DNA of 64,000 nt, from assembly GCA_958407465.1 (NCBI GenBank), contig CATYIV010000003.1:26708-90707 (forward strand). Direction: 5' to 3'. Numbering within the stretch: the first letter of the stretch is position 1; the number at the start of each line of letters is the position of its first letter. The position numbers were made by a program, and so were the translations under genes. Below are positions 36,783-45,017 of the stretch, piece by piece. The stretch comes from an uncultured Collinsella sp. Its GTDB lineage: Bacteria > Actinomycetota > Coriobacteriia > Coriobacteriales > Coriobacteriaceae. The notes under the pieces are model-generated. The model had not been told where the DNA came from. It did not search any database and worked only from the letters and a program-made list of their open reading frames with translations.

Positions 36783-36796
36783 CGAACAAATGTTTG
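36783..36796. promoter_or_regulatory. LexA-like box, cassette 2
   Basis: CGAACAAATGTTTG again fits CGAAC-N4-GTTYG, and lies the same distance from the second peptide gene as in cassette 1. Confidence 0.55.
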
Positions 36797-36898
36797 TCAA
36801 AATCGCGTTTACCAGGCGTGGGTGCATACACTCGCAGTAAAATACCCTTGCGACGCATCCCGTGCGTGGGCGGCCGACGACTCGATCGGAGGTCACCA

Positions 36899-37049
36899 TA
36901 TGCTGAAATTCCTTAACGCGCTCGCCGCCCTCGCGGCGGTGGGCTCGTTCGTCATCGCGTTTCTTGACTCGTATGAGGTTCGGTTTAAGGTCCGTAGGCG
37001 CACGCGCGGTGCGGACGGTGGACGGCATTTGCGTCGAAAGCGCAAATAA
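36899..37049 (+). CDS. Small membrane peptide, cassette 2
   Basis: This 49-residue near-duplicate of the peptide at 36419 is identical through the membrane helix and the first basic cluster. It differs only near the end (GADGGRHLRRKRK instead of GADGRRHLRRNKRK). The same ribosome site and terminator are present. Conservation of the coding part against more diverged spacers argues that it is translated. Confidence 0.65.
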
Positions 37050-37050
37050 G

Positions 37051-37078
37051 AATGCCCGGGGGTCGGATCCCGGGCATT
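37051..37078 (+). terminator. Terminator of cassette 2
   Basis: AATGCCCGGG and CCCGGGCATT form the same stem as in cassette 1, directly after the stop codon. Confidence 0.8.
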
Positions 37079-37311
37079 TAACAAAAGCTGAAAACTAGGC
37101 CGCCCGCGCTCTCGTACACTTACGCGGGGTGCGTCGTTTTCTATTGACATTGTATCCCGAATCGCTCAGCCGATTCGGGACATTTTGAAAACTCAAATGC
37201 GGGCCCATACTCGCACTGCGCAATGCTGCCAAGCTGCGTTGTCCGGCGCGGAAGCACGCTAATCGGCTATTATTTGTTTAGACAACTTGAGTTGTAGAGG
37301 AGTGACCGGCG

Positions 37312-38250
37312 ATGGTGCAGGGCGCCAAACATATGAAGAGCAATAACGCCGCGGACAACGGCGGCTCAAACCCCCAGCCCAAACCTCAACCAAAACCCAA
37401 GCGCCGCCGCAAGCGGCTGCCGCGCTGGGCTGACCGCCTCATCACCATCGTCATCATCCTTATTGGCGTGGGCCTTATGACCTGGCCGTGGATCTTGGGC
37501 CGGCTCGAGGCCTCGGGCGTGTTCAACCAGATCAGCACCGTGTCCAGCACCGTGGACGCGCTGTCTGCCGAGGAGCGCGAGCGCATCCTGCTCCAGGCGC
37601 GCTCCTTTAACGAGCAACTGGCGGGCGAGGCCACCGAGCTCCCCGCCGACCAGATCGAGCCCTATGCCCAGCAGCTCATCTTTGACCGCGACCCCATGAT
37701 GAGCTGGGTCGAGATCCCCTCCATCGACGTGAGCATGCCCATCTACCACGGCACGAGCGAGGAAGTCCTCATGGCGGGCGTCGGCCACCTGGAGGGCACG
37801 AGCCTGCCGGTGGGCGGCACCTCGACGCATTGCGTGCTCACCGCGCACTCGGGCATGCGCAACTTGAGCATGTTCGACGACATCCACTCGCTGGAGCCCG
37901 GCGACCTGGTGCTGCTGCACACCATGAATAAGACGCTCGCCTACAAGATGGTGGACTCCGAGGTGGTGCTGCCCGAGGAGATGGAGTCGCTGACCATCGA
38001 GCCCGGCGCCGACAAAGTGACGCTCGTCACCTGCACGCCCTACGGCGTGAACGACCATCGTCTGCTGGTGCATTGCGTGCGCACCAAGTACAACAAGAAG
38101 GACGTCGACAAGCAAAAGTCGCTGGCCGGCCGCCACTGGGGCAAGCGCGAGTTTGCCGTGCTCATCGTGGTCGTGGCCATTGTGCTGTTGCTGCTGGACA
38201 TCGTGATCCACGCGATCCGCAAGCGCCGCAAGGTCAAGGCCTCGGCATAG
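37312..38250 (+). CDS. Class C sortase, pilus assembly
   Basis: This 312-residue membrane-bound transpeptidase links pilin subunits through their LPXTG-type signals. It has a Lys/Arg/Pro-rich cytoplasmic N-terminus and an N-terminal helix (ITIVIILIGVGLMTWPWIL). The catalytic domain shows His in LTAHSGM, Cys in LVTCTPYG and Arg in NDHRLLVHC. A second C-terminal helix (FAVLIVVVAIVLLLLDIVIH) is typical of class C sortases. GAGGAG precedes the ATG. It is separated from the pilins by the two small cassettes, so it probably has its own promoter. Confidence 0.93.
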   Translation: MVQGAKHMKSNNAADNGGSNPQPKPQPKPKRRRKRLPRWADRLITIVIILIGVGLMTWPWILGRLEASGVFNQISTVSSTVDALSAEERERILLQARSFNEQLAGEATELPADQIEPYAQQLIFDRDPMMSWVEIPSIDVSMPIYHGTSEEVLMAGVGHLEGTSLPVGGTSTHCVLTAHSGMRNLSMFDDIHSLEPGDLVLLHTMNKTLAYKMVDSEVVLPEEMESLTIEPGADKVTLVTCTPYGVNDHRLLVHCVRTKYNKKDVDKQKSLAGRHWGKREFAVLIVVVAIVLLLLDIVIHAIRKRRKVKASA

Positions 38251-38263
38251 GACATTCTCCAGA

Positions 38264-38298
38264 ACCACCACAATGGGGACAGGCACCTTTGTGGTGGT
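38264..38298. repeat. GGGGACAGGCAC hairpin repeat
   Basis: ACCACCACAA and CTTTGTGGTGGT flank GGGGACAGGCA after the sortase gene. It is followed 10 bp later by a CATCACAACATTC hairpin. Confidence 0.75.
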
Positions 38299-38308
38299 CG
38301 GGGCTTCC

Positions 38309-38371
38309 AAACCATCACAACATTCGATGAAAATCGCGATTTTGGCGAAAAGCGCCGAATGTTGTGATGCT
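38309..38371. repeat. CATCACAACATTC hairpin repeat, copy 4
   Basis: It has the same outer arms and the inner AAAATCGCGATTTT palindrome as copy 3. Confidence 0.85.
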
Positions 38372-38437
38372 TTTCGCTGTGGGCGAGACGGTTTTCGTTG
38401 TGGGCGAGACGGTTTTCGCTATGGACGGCGCGGTTTC
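38371..38437. repeat. 21-bp tandem repeat
   Basis: TTTTCGCTGTGGGCGAGACG (plus G) is repeated three times at 38371, 38392 and 38413, the third copy diverged, with a fourth partial start. It begins at the end of hairpin copy 4. Non-coding. Confidence 0.75.
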
Positions 38438-38575
38438 GCTGCAGAACCGCCGGCCCGACGCCTGCCAGCCCGCCGCCCTCGTTACGTTTTCGCTGCATTT
38501 GGGTAAAGCACCTGCTCCAAGCGGCGTTGCCCTGTATACTAGAGCAGTTTAACTGTTATGCGGAAGGGAGCGCCT

Positions 38576-38887
38576 ATGGCACTCAGCGAGAAAGACGTGC
38601 GCGGCATCGCCGAGTACGCAAAGATCGCACTGACCGATGACGAGCTCGCCCAGATGACGTCCTACATGAACGACGCCGTCCAGATGCTCGAGCCCGTCTT
38701 GCAATATGACTTGCCCGACGTGGAGCCCACATTCCATCCTATCGGAAGCCTGTCCAACGTGATGGGCGATGATCTGCGCGAGCCCGAGCGCGATCTGCCG
38801 CTCGACGTCGCGCTGGAAAACGCCGGCAGCGCGCGCGACCGCTACTTCCGCGTGCCGTCCATTTTGGGAGAGGGGGAGAGCGAGTAA
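38576..38887 (+). CDS. gatC: Asp/Glu-tRNA amidotransferase subunit C
   Basis: This 103-residue GatC, the small linker subunit that holds GatA and GatB together, has the typical opening SEKDVRGIAEYAKIALTDDE and the ending DRYFRVPSIL. It starts the gatCAB operon; its stop codon overlaps the gatA start by one base. The ATG at 38576 follows GGAAGGGAG. GatCAB converts misacylated Glu-tRNA(Gln) or Asp-tRNA(Asn) to the correct forms, implying the organism lacks at least one of the direct synthetases. Confidence 0.94.
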   Translation: MALSEKDVRGIAEYAKIALTDDELAQMTSYMNDAVQMLEPVLQYDLPDVEPTFHPIGSLSNVMGDDLREPERDLPLDVALENAGSARDRYFRVPSILGEGESE

Positions 38888-40401
38888 TGGCGCTAAGCTT
38901 CGATTCCCTTACCGCCGCCCAGATCGCCGCGGGCGTTTCTGCCGGCGACTTTACCGCTACCGAGGTGGCCCAGGCCTCCCTTGCCGCCATCGAGGCGCGC
39001 GAGGGCGGGGTCCAGGCATTCCTGCAGGTGGCGCCCGAGCTTGCGCTCGAGGCCGCTGCGCGCGTGGATGCCGACCGTGCCGCAGGCAAGCCGCTGCCCC
39101 CGCTCGCGGGCGTGCCGCTGGCCATCAAGGACAACATGAACCTTGTGGGCACGCGCACCACCTGCGCTTCTCGCATGCTCGAGAACTACCAGAGCGTCTA
39201 CACCGCCACCTGCGTCCAGCGTATGCTCGATGCCGGCTGCCTGCCCATGGGCAAGGCAAACATGGACGAGTTTGCCTTTGGCAGCTCCACCGAGAGCTCG
39301 GCGTTCCACCGCACCAACAACCCCTGGGATACCGAGCGCGTGCCCGGCGGCTCCTCGGGCGGCTCCGCTGCAGCCGTCGCCGCGGGCGAGGTCGCGCTGT
39401 CGCTGGGCTCGGACACCGGCGGCTCCATTCGCCAGCCGGCGTCGCTGTGCGGCGTGGTGGGCTTTAAGCCCACGTATGGCGCCGTGAGCCGTTACGGCGT
39501 GGTTGCCTTTGGCTCGTCGCTCGACCAGGTGGGCCCCTTTGGCCGCACGGTCGAGGATGTCGCGCTGGCCATGAACGCGCTTACCGGCGCGGGCCACGAT
39601 CCGTACGACTGCACCAGCCAGGATTGCGCTGTCGACTTTACCGAGCATCTCAACGACAGCATCGAGGGTAAGCGCGTGGGCATCATCCCCGCGTTTATGG
39701 AGACCGAGGGCCTGACGCCCGAGGTCAAGGTCGCTGTTCAGCGCGCCGCCCAGGAGCTGCAGAACCAGGGCGCCGAGCTGGTCGAGGTCGACCTGCCGCA
39801 CCTGGACGCCGCCATCGCCGCCTACTACGTCATCGGCCCGGCCGAGGCGTTCTCCAACCTGGCCCGCTTCGATGGCATTCGCTACGGCTATCAGGAGGAG
39901 GGCTGCGCCAACCTGTCCGACCAGAGTTCGCTTTCGCGCGCCCACGGCTTTGGTGCCGAGGCCAAGCGCCGTCAGATGCTCGGCGCCTACCTGCTGAGCT
40001 CGGGCGTGTACGACAAGTATTATTACGCCGCGCAGAAGGCCCGCACGCTCATCACGCAGGACTACGACGCTGCGTATGCCAAGGTGGACACCATCCTCAT
40101 GCCCGCCTCGCCGCGCACGGCCTTTAAGTTTGGCGAGATCAGCGACCCCACGCAGATGTACCTCTCCGACCTGTACACCATCTCGCTCAACATTTGCGGC
40201 AACGGTGGCATCTCGGTGCCGCTGGGCTTGGGTGAGGATACTCAACTGCCCGTTTCTGCCCAGCTGGTGGGACCTGCCTTTAAGGACCGTCAGCTGCTCA
40301 CGTTTGCCCGCGCCCTGGAGCGCGGCTTTGCCGATGCCGCCACGGGTGCGCCCGCGCTTTCCGTCGCGCCCGATTTTGCCGGGAAGGGAGGCGAGCTGTA
40401 A
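38887..40401 (+). CDS. gatA: Asp/Glu-tRNA amidotransferase subunit A
   Basis: This 504-residue amidase-signature protein releases ammonia from glutamine for the transamidation. The Ser-cisSer-Lys triad is visible: Lys in PLAIKDNM, Ser in GGSSGGSAAAV and GSDTGGSIRQPAS. Full length for the family. It overlaps gatC and gatB by single bases (TAATG), so the three subunits are translationally coupled. Confidence 0.97.
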   Translation: MALSFDSLTAAQIAAGVSAGDFTATEVAQASLAAIEAREGGVQAFLQVAPELALEAAARVDADRAAGKPLPPLAGVPLAIKDNMNLVGTRTTCASRMLENYQSVYTATCVQRMLDAGCLPMGKANMDEFAFGSSTESSAFHRTNNPWDTERVPGGSSGGSAAAVAAGEVALSLGSDTGGSIRQPASLCGVVGFKPTYGAVSRYGVVAFGSSLDQVGPFGRTVEDVALAMNALTGAGHDPYDCTSQDCAVDFTEHLNDSIEGKRVGIIPAFMETEGLTPEVKVAVQRAAQELQNQGAELVEVDLPHLDAAIAAYYVIGPAEAFSNLARFDGIRYGYQEEGCANLSDQSSLSRAHGFGAEAKRRQMLGAYLLSSGVYDKYYYAAQKARTLITQDYDAAYAKVDTILMPASPRTAFKFGEISDPTQMYLSDLYTISLNICGNGGISVPLGLGEDTQLPVSAQLVGPAFKDRQLLTFARALERGFADAATGAPALSVAPDFAGKGGEL

Positions 40402-42077
40402 TGAAGGAACTTTCCGAGGTCCTGCAGGATTGGGAGGCCGTGATCGGCCTGGAGATCCATACCGAGCTCACCGCACTCGATACCAAGATGTTCTGCAACT
40501 GCAAGCTCAGCCACGATGACGAGCCCAACGCCAACGTGTGCCCGGTGTGTCTGGGTCTGCCCGGCGCCCTGCCGGTGCCTAACAAGAAGGCAATCGAGAG
40601 CATCGTCAAGGCCGGTCTCGCCACCAATTGCGAGATCCAGCGCCACTCGATGTTCTACCGCAAGCACTACTTCTATCCCGATATGGCCAAGAACTTTCAG
40701 ACCACGCAGGGCCCGGTCGCCTTTGCCATGTACGGTCACCTGGATTTGGACGTGACCGGTCGCGGTGCCGCCGAGCGCCCCGACTGCGCGTTTGGCGAGG
40801 CCGAGGCCCAGAGCCTGGCGAGCGCCTCGGCCAACGCCGAGGGTCTGTCCACGTCCATGACGTCGACCATGCGCGAGGGCAACCAGCGTGCCGGTCACCT
40901 GGCCAGCTACGATGCTTCTAACTTGCAGATGCCCGAGCGCCGCGAGGACGGTTCCTACACGGTACCCATTCGCATTCTGCGCATCCACATGGAGGAGGAC
41001 GCCGCCAAGATGGTCCACGTGGGCGGCGCCGAGGGCCGCATTACCGCCGCGGCCGAGTCGCTCGTCGACTACAACCGCTGCGGCACGCCTTTGATTGAGC
41101 TCGTGACAGAGCCCGACTTGCGCACGCCCGAGGAGGCCCGCCTGTTTATGGAGAAGCTCCGTCGCATCTTTGTGACGCTGGGCATTTCCGACTGCTCCAT
41201 GGAGAAGGGCTCCATGCGCTGCGACGGCAACGTGTCGCTGCGTCGCCGCGGCGAGACCAAGCTGGGTACCAAGACCGAGCTTAAGAACCTCAACTCGTTT
41301 AAGAGCCTGCATGACGGCCTTGCCTACGAGATCTGCCGCCAGGCCGAGGTGCTCGAGGAGGGCGGCATCATCTACCAGGAGACCCGCCACTGGGAGCCCA
41401 GCCGCAAGCGCACCGTTGTCATGCGTGTGAAGGAGACGGCCGACGACTATCGTCTGTTCCCCGATCCCGACCTAGCGCCGTTCGATCTGAACGACGAGTT
41501 CATCGACCGCTGCCGTGGCGAGATTCCCGAGCTGCCCGACGCCAAGCGCGTCCGTTTTGAGGCCGACTTTGGTATTAAGACAGCCGACGCCGAGCAGATT
41601 GCCGGCGACCCGGAGTTTGCCGAGTTCTTTGAGGCCGCCGCTGCCGGTATGGCTGGCAAGGAGGCCCAGACGGTTGCAAACTTGCTGGTGAACGAGATGA
41701 TCGCCTACCTTAAGGGCGCGGGCGTCTCGCTGGCCGAGTCCGGCATCGCGCCGGCTCAGGTGGCAGCCCTTGCCAAGCTGCTGGCGACCGATGCCATCAG
41801 CTCCAACCAGGCACACGAGGTCTTTGAGGCCATGGCCCAGACCGGCGACGACCCCAACAAGATCGTCGACGAGCGCGGCATGCGTCAGGTGAGCGATGCT
41901 GGCGCGCTGCAGCCGATCGTGGACGAGGTGCTGGCAAACTGTGCCGATCAGGCGCAGCAGTATCGTGACGGCAACCAGAAGGTCATCGGCTTTTTGGTGG
42001 GCCAGTGCATGAAGGCGAGCCGCGGCAAGGGCAACCCGAAGCTCTTCAACGAGTTGCTGAGAACGTCGCTCTCGTAA
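40401..42077 (+). CDS. gatB: Asp/Glu-tRNA amidotransferase subunit B
   Basis: This 558-residue GatB binds the misacylated tRNA and carries the kinase-like site that activates the side chain. It shows the family opening WEAVIGLEIHTEL, zinc-binding cysteines in MFCNCKLS and CPVCLGLPGALP, and the FYPDMAKNFQ and RIHMEEDAAK motifs. The C-terminal helical and YqeY-like tail domains (residues ~380-555) are present. It closes the gatCAB operon, followed by an inverted-repeat element. Confidence 0.97.
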   Translation: MKELSEVLQDWEAVIGLEIHTELTALDTKMFCNCKLSHDDEPNANVCPVCLGLPGALPVPNKKAIESIVKAGLATNCEIQRHSMFYRKHYFYPDMAKNFQTTQGPVAFAMYGHLDLDVTGRGAAERPDCAFGEAEAQSLASASANAEGLSTSMTSTMREGNQRAGHLASYDASNLQMPERREDGSYTVPIRILRIHMEEDAAKMVHVGGAEGRITAAAESLVDYNRCGTPLIELVTEPDLRTPEEARLFMEKLRRIFVTLGISDCSMEKGSMRCDGNVSLRRRGETKLGTKTELKNLNSFKSLHDGLAYEICRQAEVLEEGGIIYQETRHWEPSRKRTVVMRVKETADDYRLFPDPDLAPFDLNDEFIDRCRGEIPELPDAKRVRFEADFGIKTADAEQIAGDPEFAEFFEAAAAGMAGKEAQTVANLLVNEMIAYLKGAGVSLAESGIAPAQVAALAKLLATDAISSNQAHEVFEAMAQTGDDPNKIVDERGMRQVSDAGALQPIVDEVLANCADQAQQYRDGNQKVIGFLVGQCMKASRGKGNPKLFNELLRTSLS

Positions 42078-42081
42078 ACGG

Positions 42082-42222
42082 GAACCCGGGAGCCCCGGCA
42101 GGGCGGGTGCTTCCTCAAAATTTCGAACAGTCCTGCGCAAGACGAAGGCCACATTAAGTGGCCTTCTTTGCGTGCGGAACTCATTTTGAGCAAGCACCCG
42201 CCCTGCCGGGGCTCCCGGGTTC
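42082..42222. mobile_element. Inverted-repeat element with 31-bp arms and internal hairpin
   Basis: Perfect 31-bp arms beginning GAACCCGGGAGCCCCGGCAG lie at 42082-42112 and 42192-42222. Between them is a GAAGGCCAC/GTGGCCTTC hairpin with a T-run. It starts 5 bp after the gatB stop and may act as its terminator. A related sequence, cut by the window edge, lies at 63941-64000. Confidence 0.7.
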
Positions 42223-42308
42223 TGGCAACGACTCGGCCGTTCGGGTCAGGTGGGGCTGAATGGAATAGAGTGAATGGGCGCGCCGTTGGCGCGTCCATTT
42301 TTGTGCGG

Positions 42309-42335
42309 GTGACAAAGGGACTGTCCCTTTGTCAC
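42309..42335. repeat. GTGACAAAGGGAC hairpin repeat
   Basis: GTGACAAAGGGAC and GTCCCTTTGTCAC form a perfect 13-bp palindrome around one base. An identical palindrome apart from the centre base lies at 48607-48633. It belongs to the GGGGACAG hairpin family. Confidence 0.8.
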
Positions 42336-42376
42336 ATTGCAATAAATGTGATGAGAGTGTGGCGAAATGAGCTTAA

Positions 42377-42449
42377 AACTTCCGTAAATGTGATAAATGT
42401 CACGTTTTACCTAGGGTAAAATGTGGGAAATATCACGTTTACGGAAGTT
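42377..42449. promoter_or_regulatory. Nested palindrome upstream of the DUF4143 ATPase
   Basis: The outer arms AACTTCCGTAAATGTGATA and TATCACGTTTACGGAAGTT differ at one position. They enclose an inner palindrome TTTTACCTAGGGTAAAA (42405-42421). It ends 21 bp before the ATPase start and is probably its operator or promoter. Confidence 0.65.
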
Positions 42450-42469
42450 TCTTTGCGGGAGGTTCGTCC

Positions 42470-43834
42470 ATGCAGCGAGATATCATTGCCAAGCTTAACG
42501 CTTGGAAAGCGTCAGAATATCGTAAGCCGCTTATCCTTAAGGGGGCGCGCCAGGTTGGAAAGACGTGGGCGCTTAAGGAGTTCGGCCGAACCTCGTACAT
42601 CAATTTTGTGTATCTGACGCTCGAGGAGCCGTCACCTGGGGTACAGAGCGAGTACGCTCAGTTTTTCGAAGGTACGCGCGATCCTCGACGGATCATCTCA
42701 AATCTTTCCCTGGCACTTGGACAGCCTATCGATCCCGGCAAAACGCTGCTTATTATTGATGAGATCCAGGATTGTCCTTCTGCAGTCGGCGCCCTTAAAT
42801 ACTTCTGTGACGAGGCCCCCGAGTATCACGTCGCATGCGCAGGGTCTTTGTTGGGCGTTCGCTTGTCCCGTGAGACCAGCGCTTTTCCGGTGGGAAAGGT
42901 CGAGTTCATGGAGATGCGCCCCATGAGCTTTTCCGAGTTTCTGAAAGCCGAGGGCGCTGCAAACTACGACGAATACCTTGGCGGCCTGGATCAGATCGAA
43001 ACAGTGCCCGATTTCTTCCATGTCCGTCTCGTCGAGCATCTTCGTCGTTATTTTGCATGCGGCGGCATGCCAGAGGCTCTTGGCCGGTGGGTGGAGACGG
43101 GCGATATCGTTCAGGTCGATAAGGTGTTGTCTGATCTCTTGGATTCCTACGAGCGCGATTTTGCCAAGCATGGTGGCCGTGCGCAGTTCGCCAAGCTTTC
43201 GCAAATATGGAACTCGATTCCAGCTCAGTTGGCGCGCGAGAACAAAAAGTTCGTTTGGGGTGCGGTGCGCGAGGGGGCTCGTGCTCGAGAATACGAGGAT
43301 GCTCTGGAATGGCTTGCCGATGCTGGGCTCATCACGGCGGTTCGCCTTAATGCTGCCGGTGGTGTGCCGCTCTCTGCGTACGATGACCTCAAGGCATTTA
43401 AAGTCTACTGTCTTGATGTCGGCTTGCTGCGCCGCATGGCAAGGCTGGATGCGTCCGCTTTTGCCATCTCGGATGCGCTATTTTCGGAGTTCAAAGGTTC
43501 GTTCGCCGAGAACTATGTGCTTCAGGCATTACTTTCACAGTTAGATGCTGCTCCGCGTTACTGGACAAACGAGAAGCCGAAGCACGAAGTCGATTTTTTG
43601 ATTCAAGTCGGAAACGAAATCGTTCCCGTCGAGGTCAAATCGGGAGAGGTCGTTCACTCCAAGAGCCTTAAGTACTATGCCGACAAGCATGCGGAGACGA
43701 CTCCATTGAGGGTCCGCTACTCACTTAAGAACCTAAAGCTCGACGACGGGGTGCTCAACATTCCGTTGTATTTGGCTGATCGATCTGTCTCTCTTATCAA
43801 AAAGGCGCTTGATTGTGCGCATCTTGACGTTTAG
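42470..43834 (+). CDS. AAA ATPase with DUF4143 domain (COG1373 family)
   Basis: This 454-residue protein has an N-terminal AAA_14 ATPase (Walker A KGARQVGKT, Walker B LLIIDEIQDC) and a C-terminal DUF4143 region with a PD-(D/E)XK-like nuclease pattern (KPKHEVDFLIQVGNEIVPVE, VKSG). Members are widespread, often in several copies, and their role is unproven; links to defence or stress have been suggested. GGGAGG lies 10 bases before the ATG. It is single, with a striking nested palindrome as control region. Confidence 0.88.
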   Translation: MQRDIIAKLNAWKASEYRKPLILKGARQVGKTWALKEFGRTSYINFVYLTLEEPSPGVQSEYAQFFEGTRDPRRIISNLSLALGQPIDPGKTLLIIDEIQDCPSAVGALKYFCDEAPEYHVACAGSLLGVRLSRETSAFPVGKVEFMEMRPMSFSEFLKAEGAANYDEYLGGLDQIETVPDFFHVRLVEHLRRYFACGGMPEALGRWVETGDIVQVDKVLSDLLDSYERDFAKHGGRAQFAKLSQIWNSIPAQLARENKKFVWGAVREGARAREYEDALEWLADAGLITAVRLNAAGGVPLSAYDDLKAFKVYCLDVGLLRRMARLDASAFAISDALFSEFKGSFAENYVLQALLSQLDAAPRYWTNEKPKHEVDFLIQVGNEIVPVEVKSGEVVHSKSLKYYADKHAETTPLRVRYSLKNLKLDDGVLNIPLYLADRSVSLIKKALDCAHLDV

Positions 43835-43898
43835 ATCCTGGGTGAGCTGACGGGCGGTGGCTAATTAATCGCTCCGTTACGGCCAGGGAGCTTGGGCC

Positions 43899-44903
43899 TT
43901 AGCGATGCTTGCTTCGCCAAGCGGTGGGGGTGGTGCCGGTGTATTGTTTGAAGGCTTGGGCGAAGGCGGCTTGCTGAGGGTAGTCGAGCCGCTCTGCTAC
44001 CTGCGCTATCGTGAGCGCGCTATCGGCCAAAAGGTCCTGTGCTCGCTCCATACGGCGTCTGCGAATGTAGGCGCCCAGGGATTCGCCAGTTTGGGCCTTA
44101 AAGGTGGCGCATAGTTTGGAGCGGCTTGTGTAGAGCCTCTCGGCCACCTCGTTGATACCCACACGTCTGCCTTTGTCGAGCGCGCACTCAATCATTGCCG
44201 TTGCTTCTACGGCAATGGTTATGCTGACGCGTGTATCTGTCGCCTGCCGCGCCTGCTTGTGGGCCGCGCACGAACAGGCGAGCTCCGCGACCATGGTCTC
44301 CACGATGCCCTGCATATAGACGTGTCCGCCTACGGTGCGGGCGCGGTCCTCGTTAATCCGGCGCAGCGTGTGGCAGATGACAGACGTCGCTTCCTCGTGC
44401 CACGGCTCGGCAAACGCCTCAAAGATCCCCGCGAACTCGGTGGGATAGCGATGCTCCAGTTCGTCAAAATATCCAGGCAAAAAGAGCACCGAGCGCGAGT
44501 GATAAAGCTCCCCCGCAAACAGCGGGCTTAATTCCTCGCCACAGCTATCTTGGATAAAGCTGCAAACGGCATTGTTTGGCCACGGTCCATGCAATGGTTT
44601 GAGGTTCGCGGGCGTTATGCCAGCCTCGGGCATGCATGTAAGTGTGGGCGCGCTGACTTCGCTCACGCAGGCGTATGGCTCGGGTGTGTATTCGGCCAGG
44701 TACATATCGTGCGTCGGGGTGATGAAATGCTCCATGACGATGCAGGCAGGGGAGAGAGGCATGATCCATGCGCGGCCGTGCGCCCGTTCGTTTGCCACCT
44801 CGCCGGTAAAGACGGCACCCTTGCCGGTAAGCTCCAGGCCAAACTGCTCAAATTGCGGTGCGTAGAGCTCGGTTATGTCGGTCGCTGCCCGCCGTATTTG
44901 CAA
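43899..44903 (-). CDS. AraC-family transcriptional regulator
   Basis: This 334-residue protein has an N-terminal ligand-binding region of unknown type and a C-terminal double helix-turn-helix of AraC proteins (residues ~240-330, with VGINEVAERLYTSRSKLCAT and then LTIAQVAERLDYPQQAAFAQ, ending GTTPTAWRSKH). It is divergent from the ABC exporter pair at 45018-48602, which it probably controls. This gene arrangement is common for siderophore-like or antimicrobial ABC exporters in gut bacteria. Confidence 0.87.
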   Translation of the reverse strand: MQIRRAATDITELYAPQFEQFGLELTGKGAVFTGEVANERAHGRAWIMPLSPACIVMEHFITPTHDMYLAEYTPEPYACVSEVSAPTLTCMPEAGITPANLKPLHGPWPNNAVCSFIQDSCGEELSPLFAGELYHSRSVLFLPGYFDELEHRYPTEFAGIFEAFAEPWHEEATSVICHTLRRINEDRARTVGGHVYMQGIVETMVAELACSCAAHKQARQATDTRVSITIAVEATAMIECALDKGRRVGINEVAERLYTSRSKLCATFKAQTGESLGAYIRRRRMERAQDLLADSALTIAQVAERLDYPQQAAFAQAFKQYTGTTPTAWRSKHR

Positions 44904-45017
44904 AAGCGTCCCTTTCCTTTGCAGAAACGTCCACGCCTGGCTTGATTGTGAGCCATGGCTAACACATCAATGATAAGTTCATTACGGTTAACTCTCAAGC
45001 CGTTAGAAAGGAATCTC

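Larger units (their letters stand above)
36257..37180 (+). repeat. Tandem duplication of a ~480-bp cassette
   Basis: Two units with a period of about 480 bp are aligned from the upstream GCAGCCAGCCTCC-like block through the LexA-like box, small gene, AATGCCCGGG hairpin and a TCCCGAATCG/CGATTCGGGA stem (36675-36700 and 37155-37180). A third partial upstream block (AATGCTGCCAAGCT) follows at about 37215. The small coding parts are almost identical; spacers are more diverged. Confidence 0.85.
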
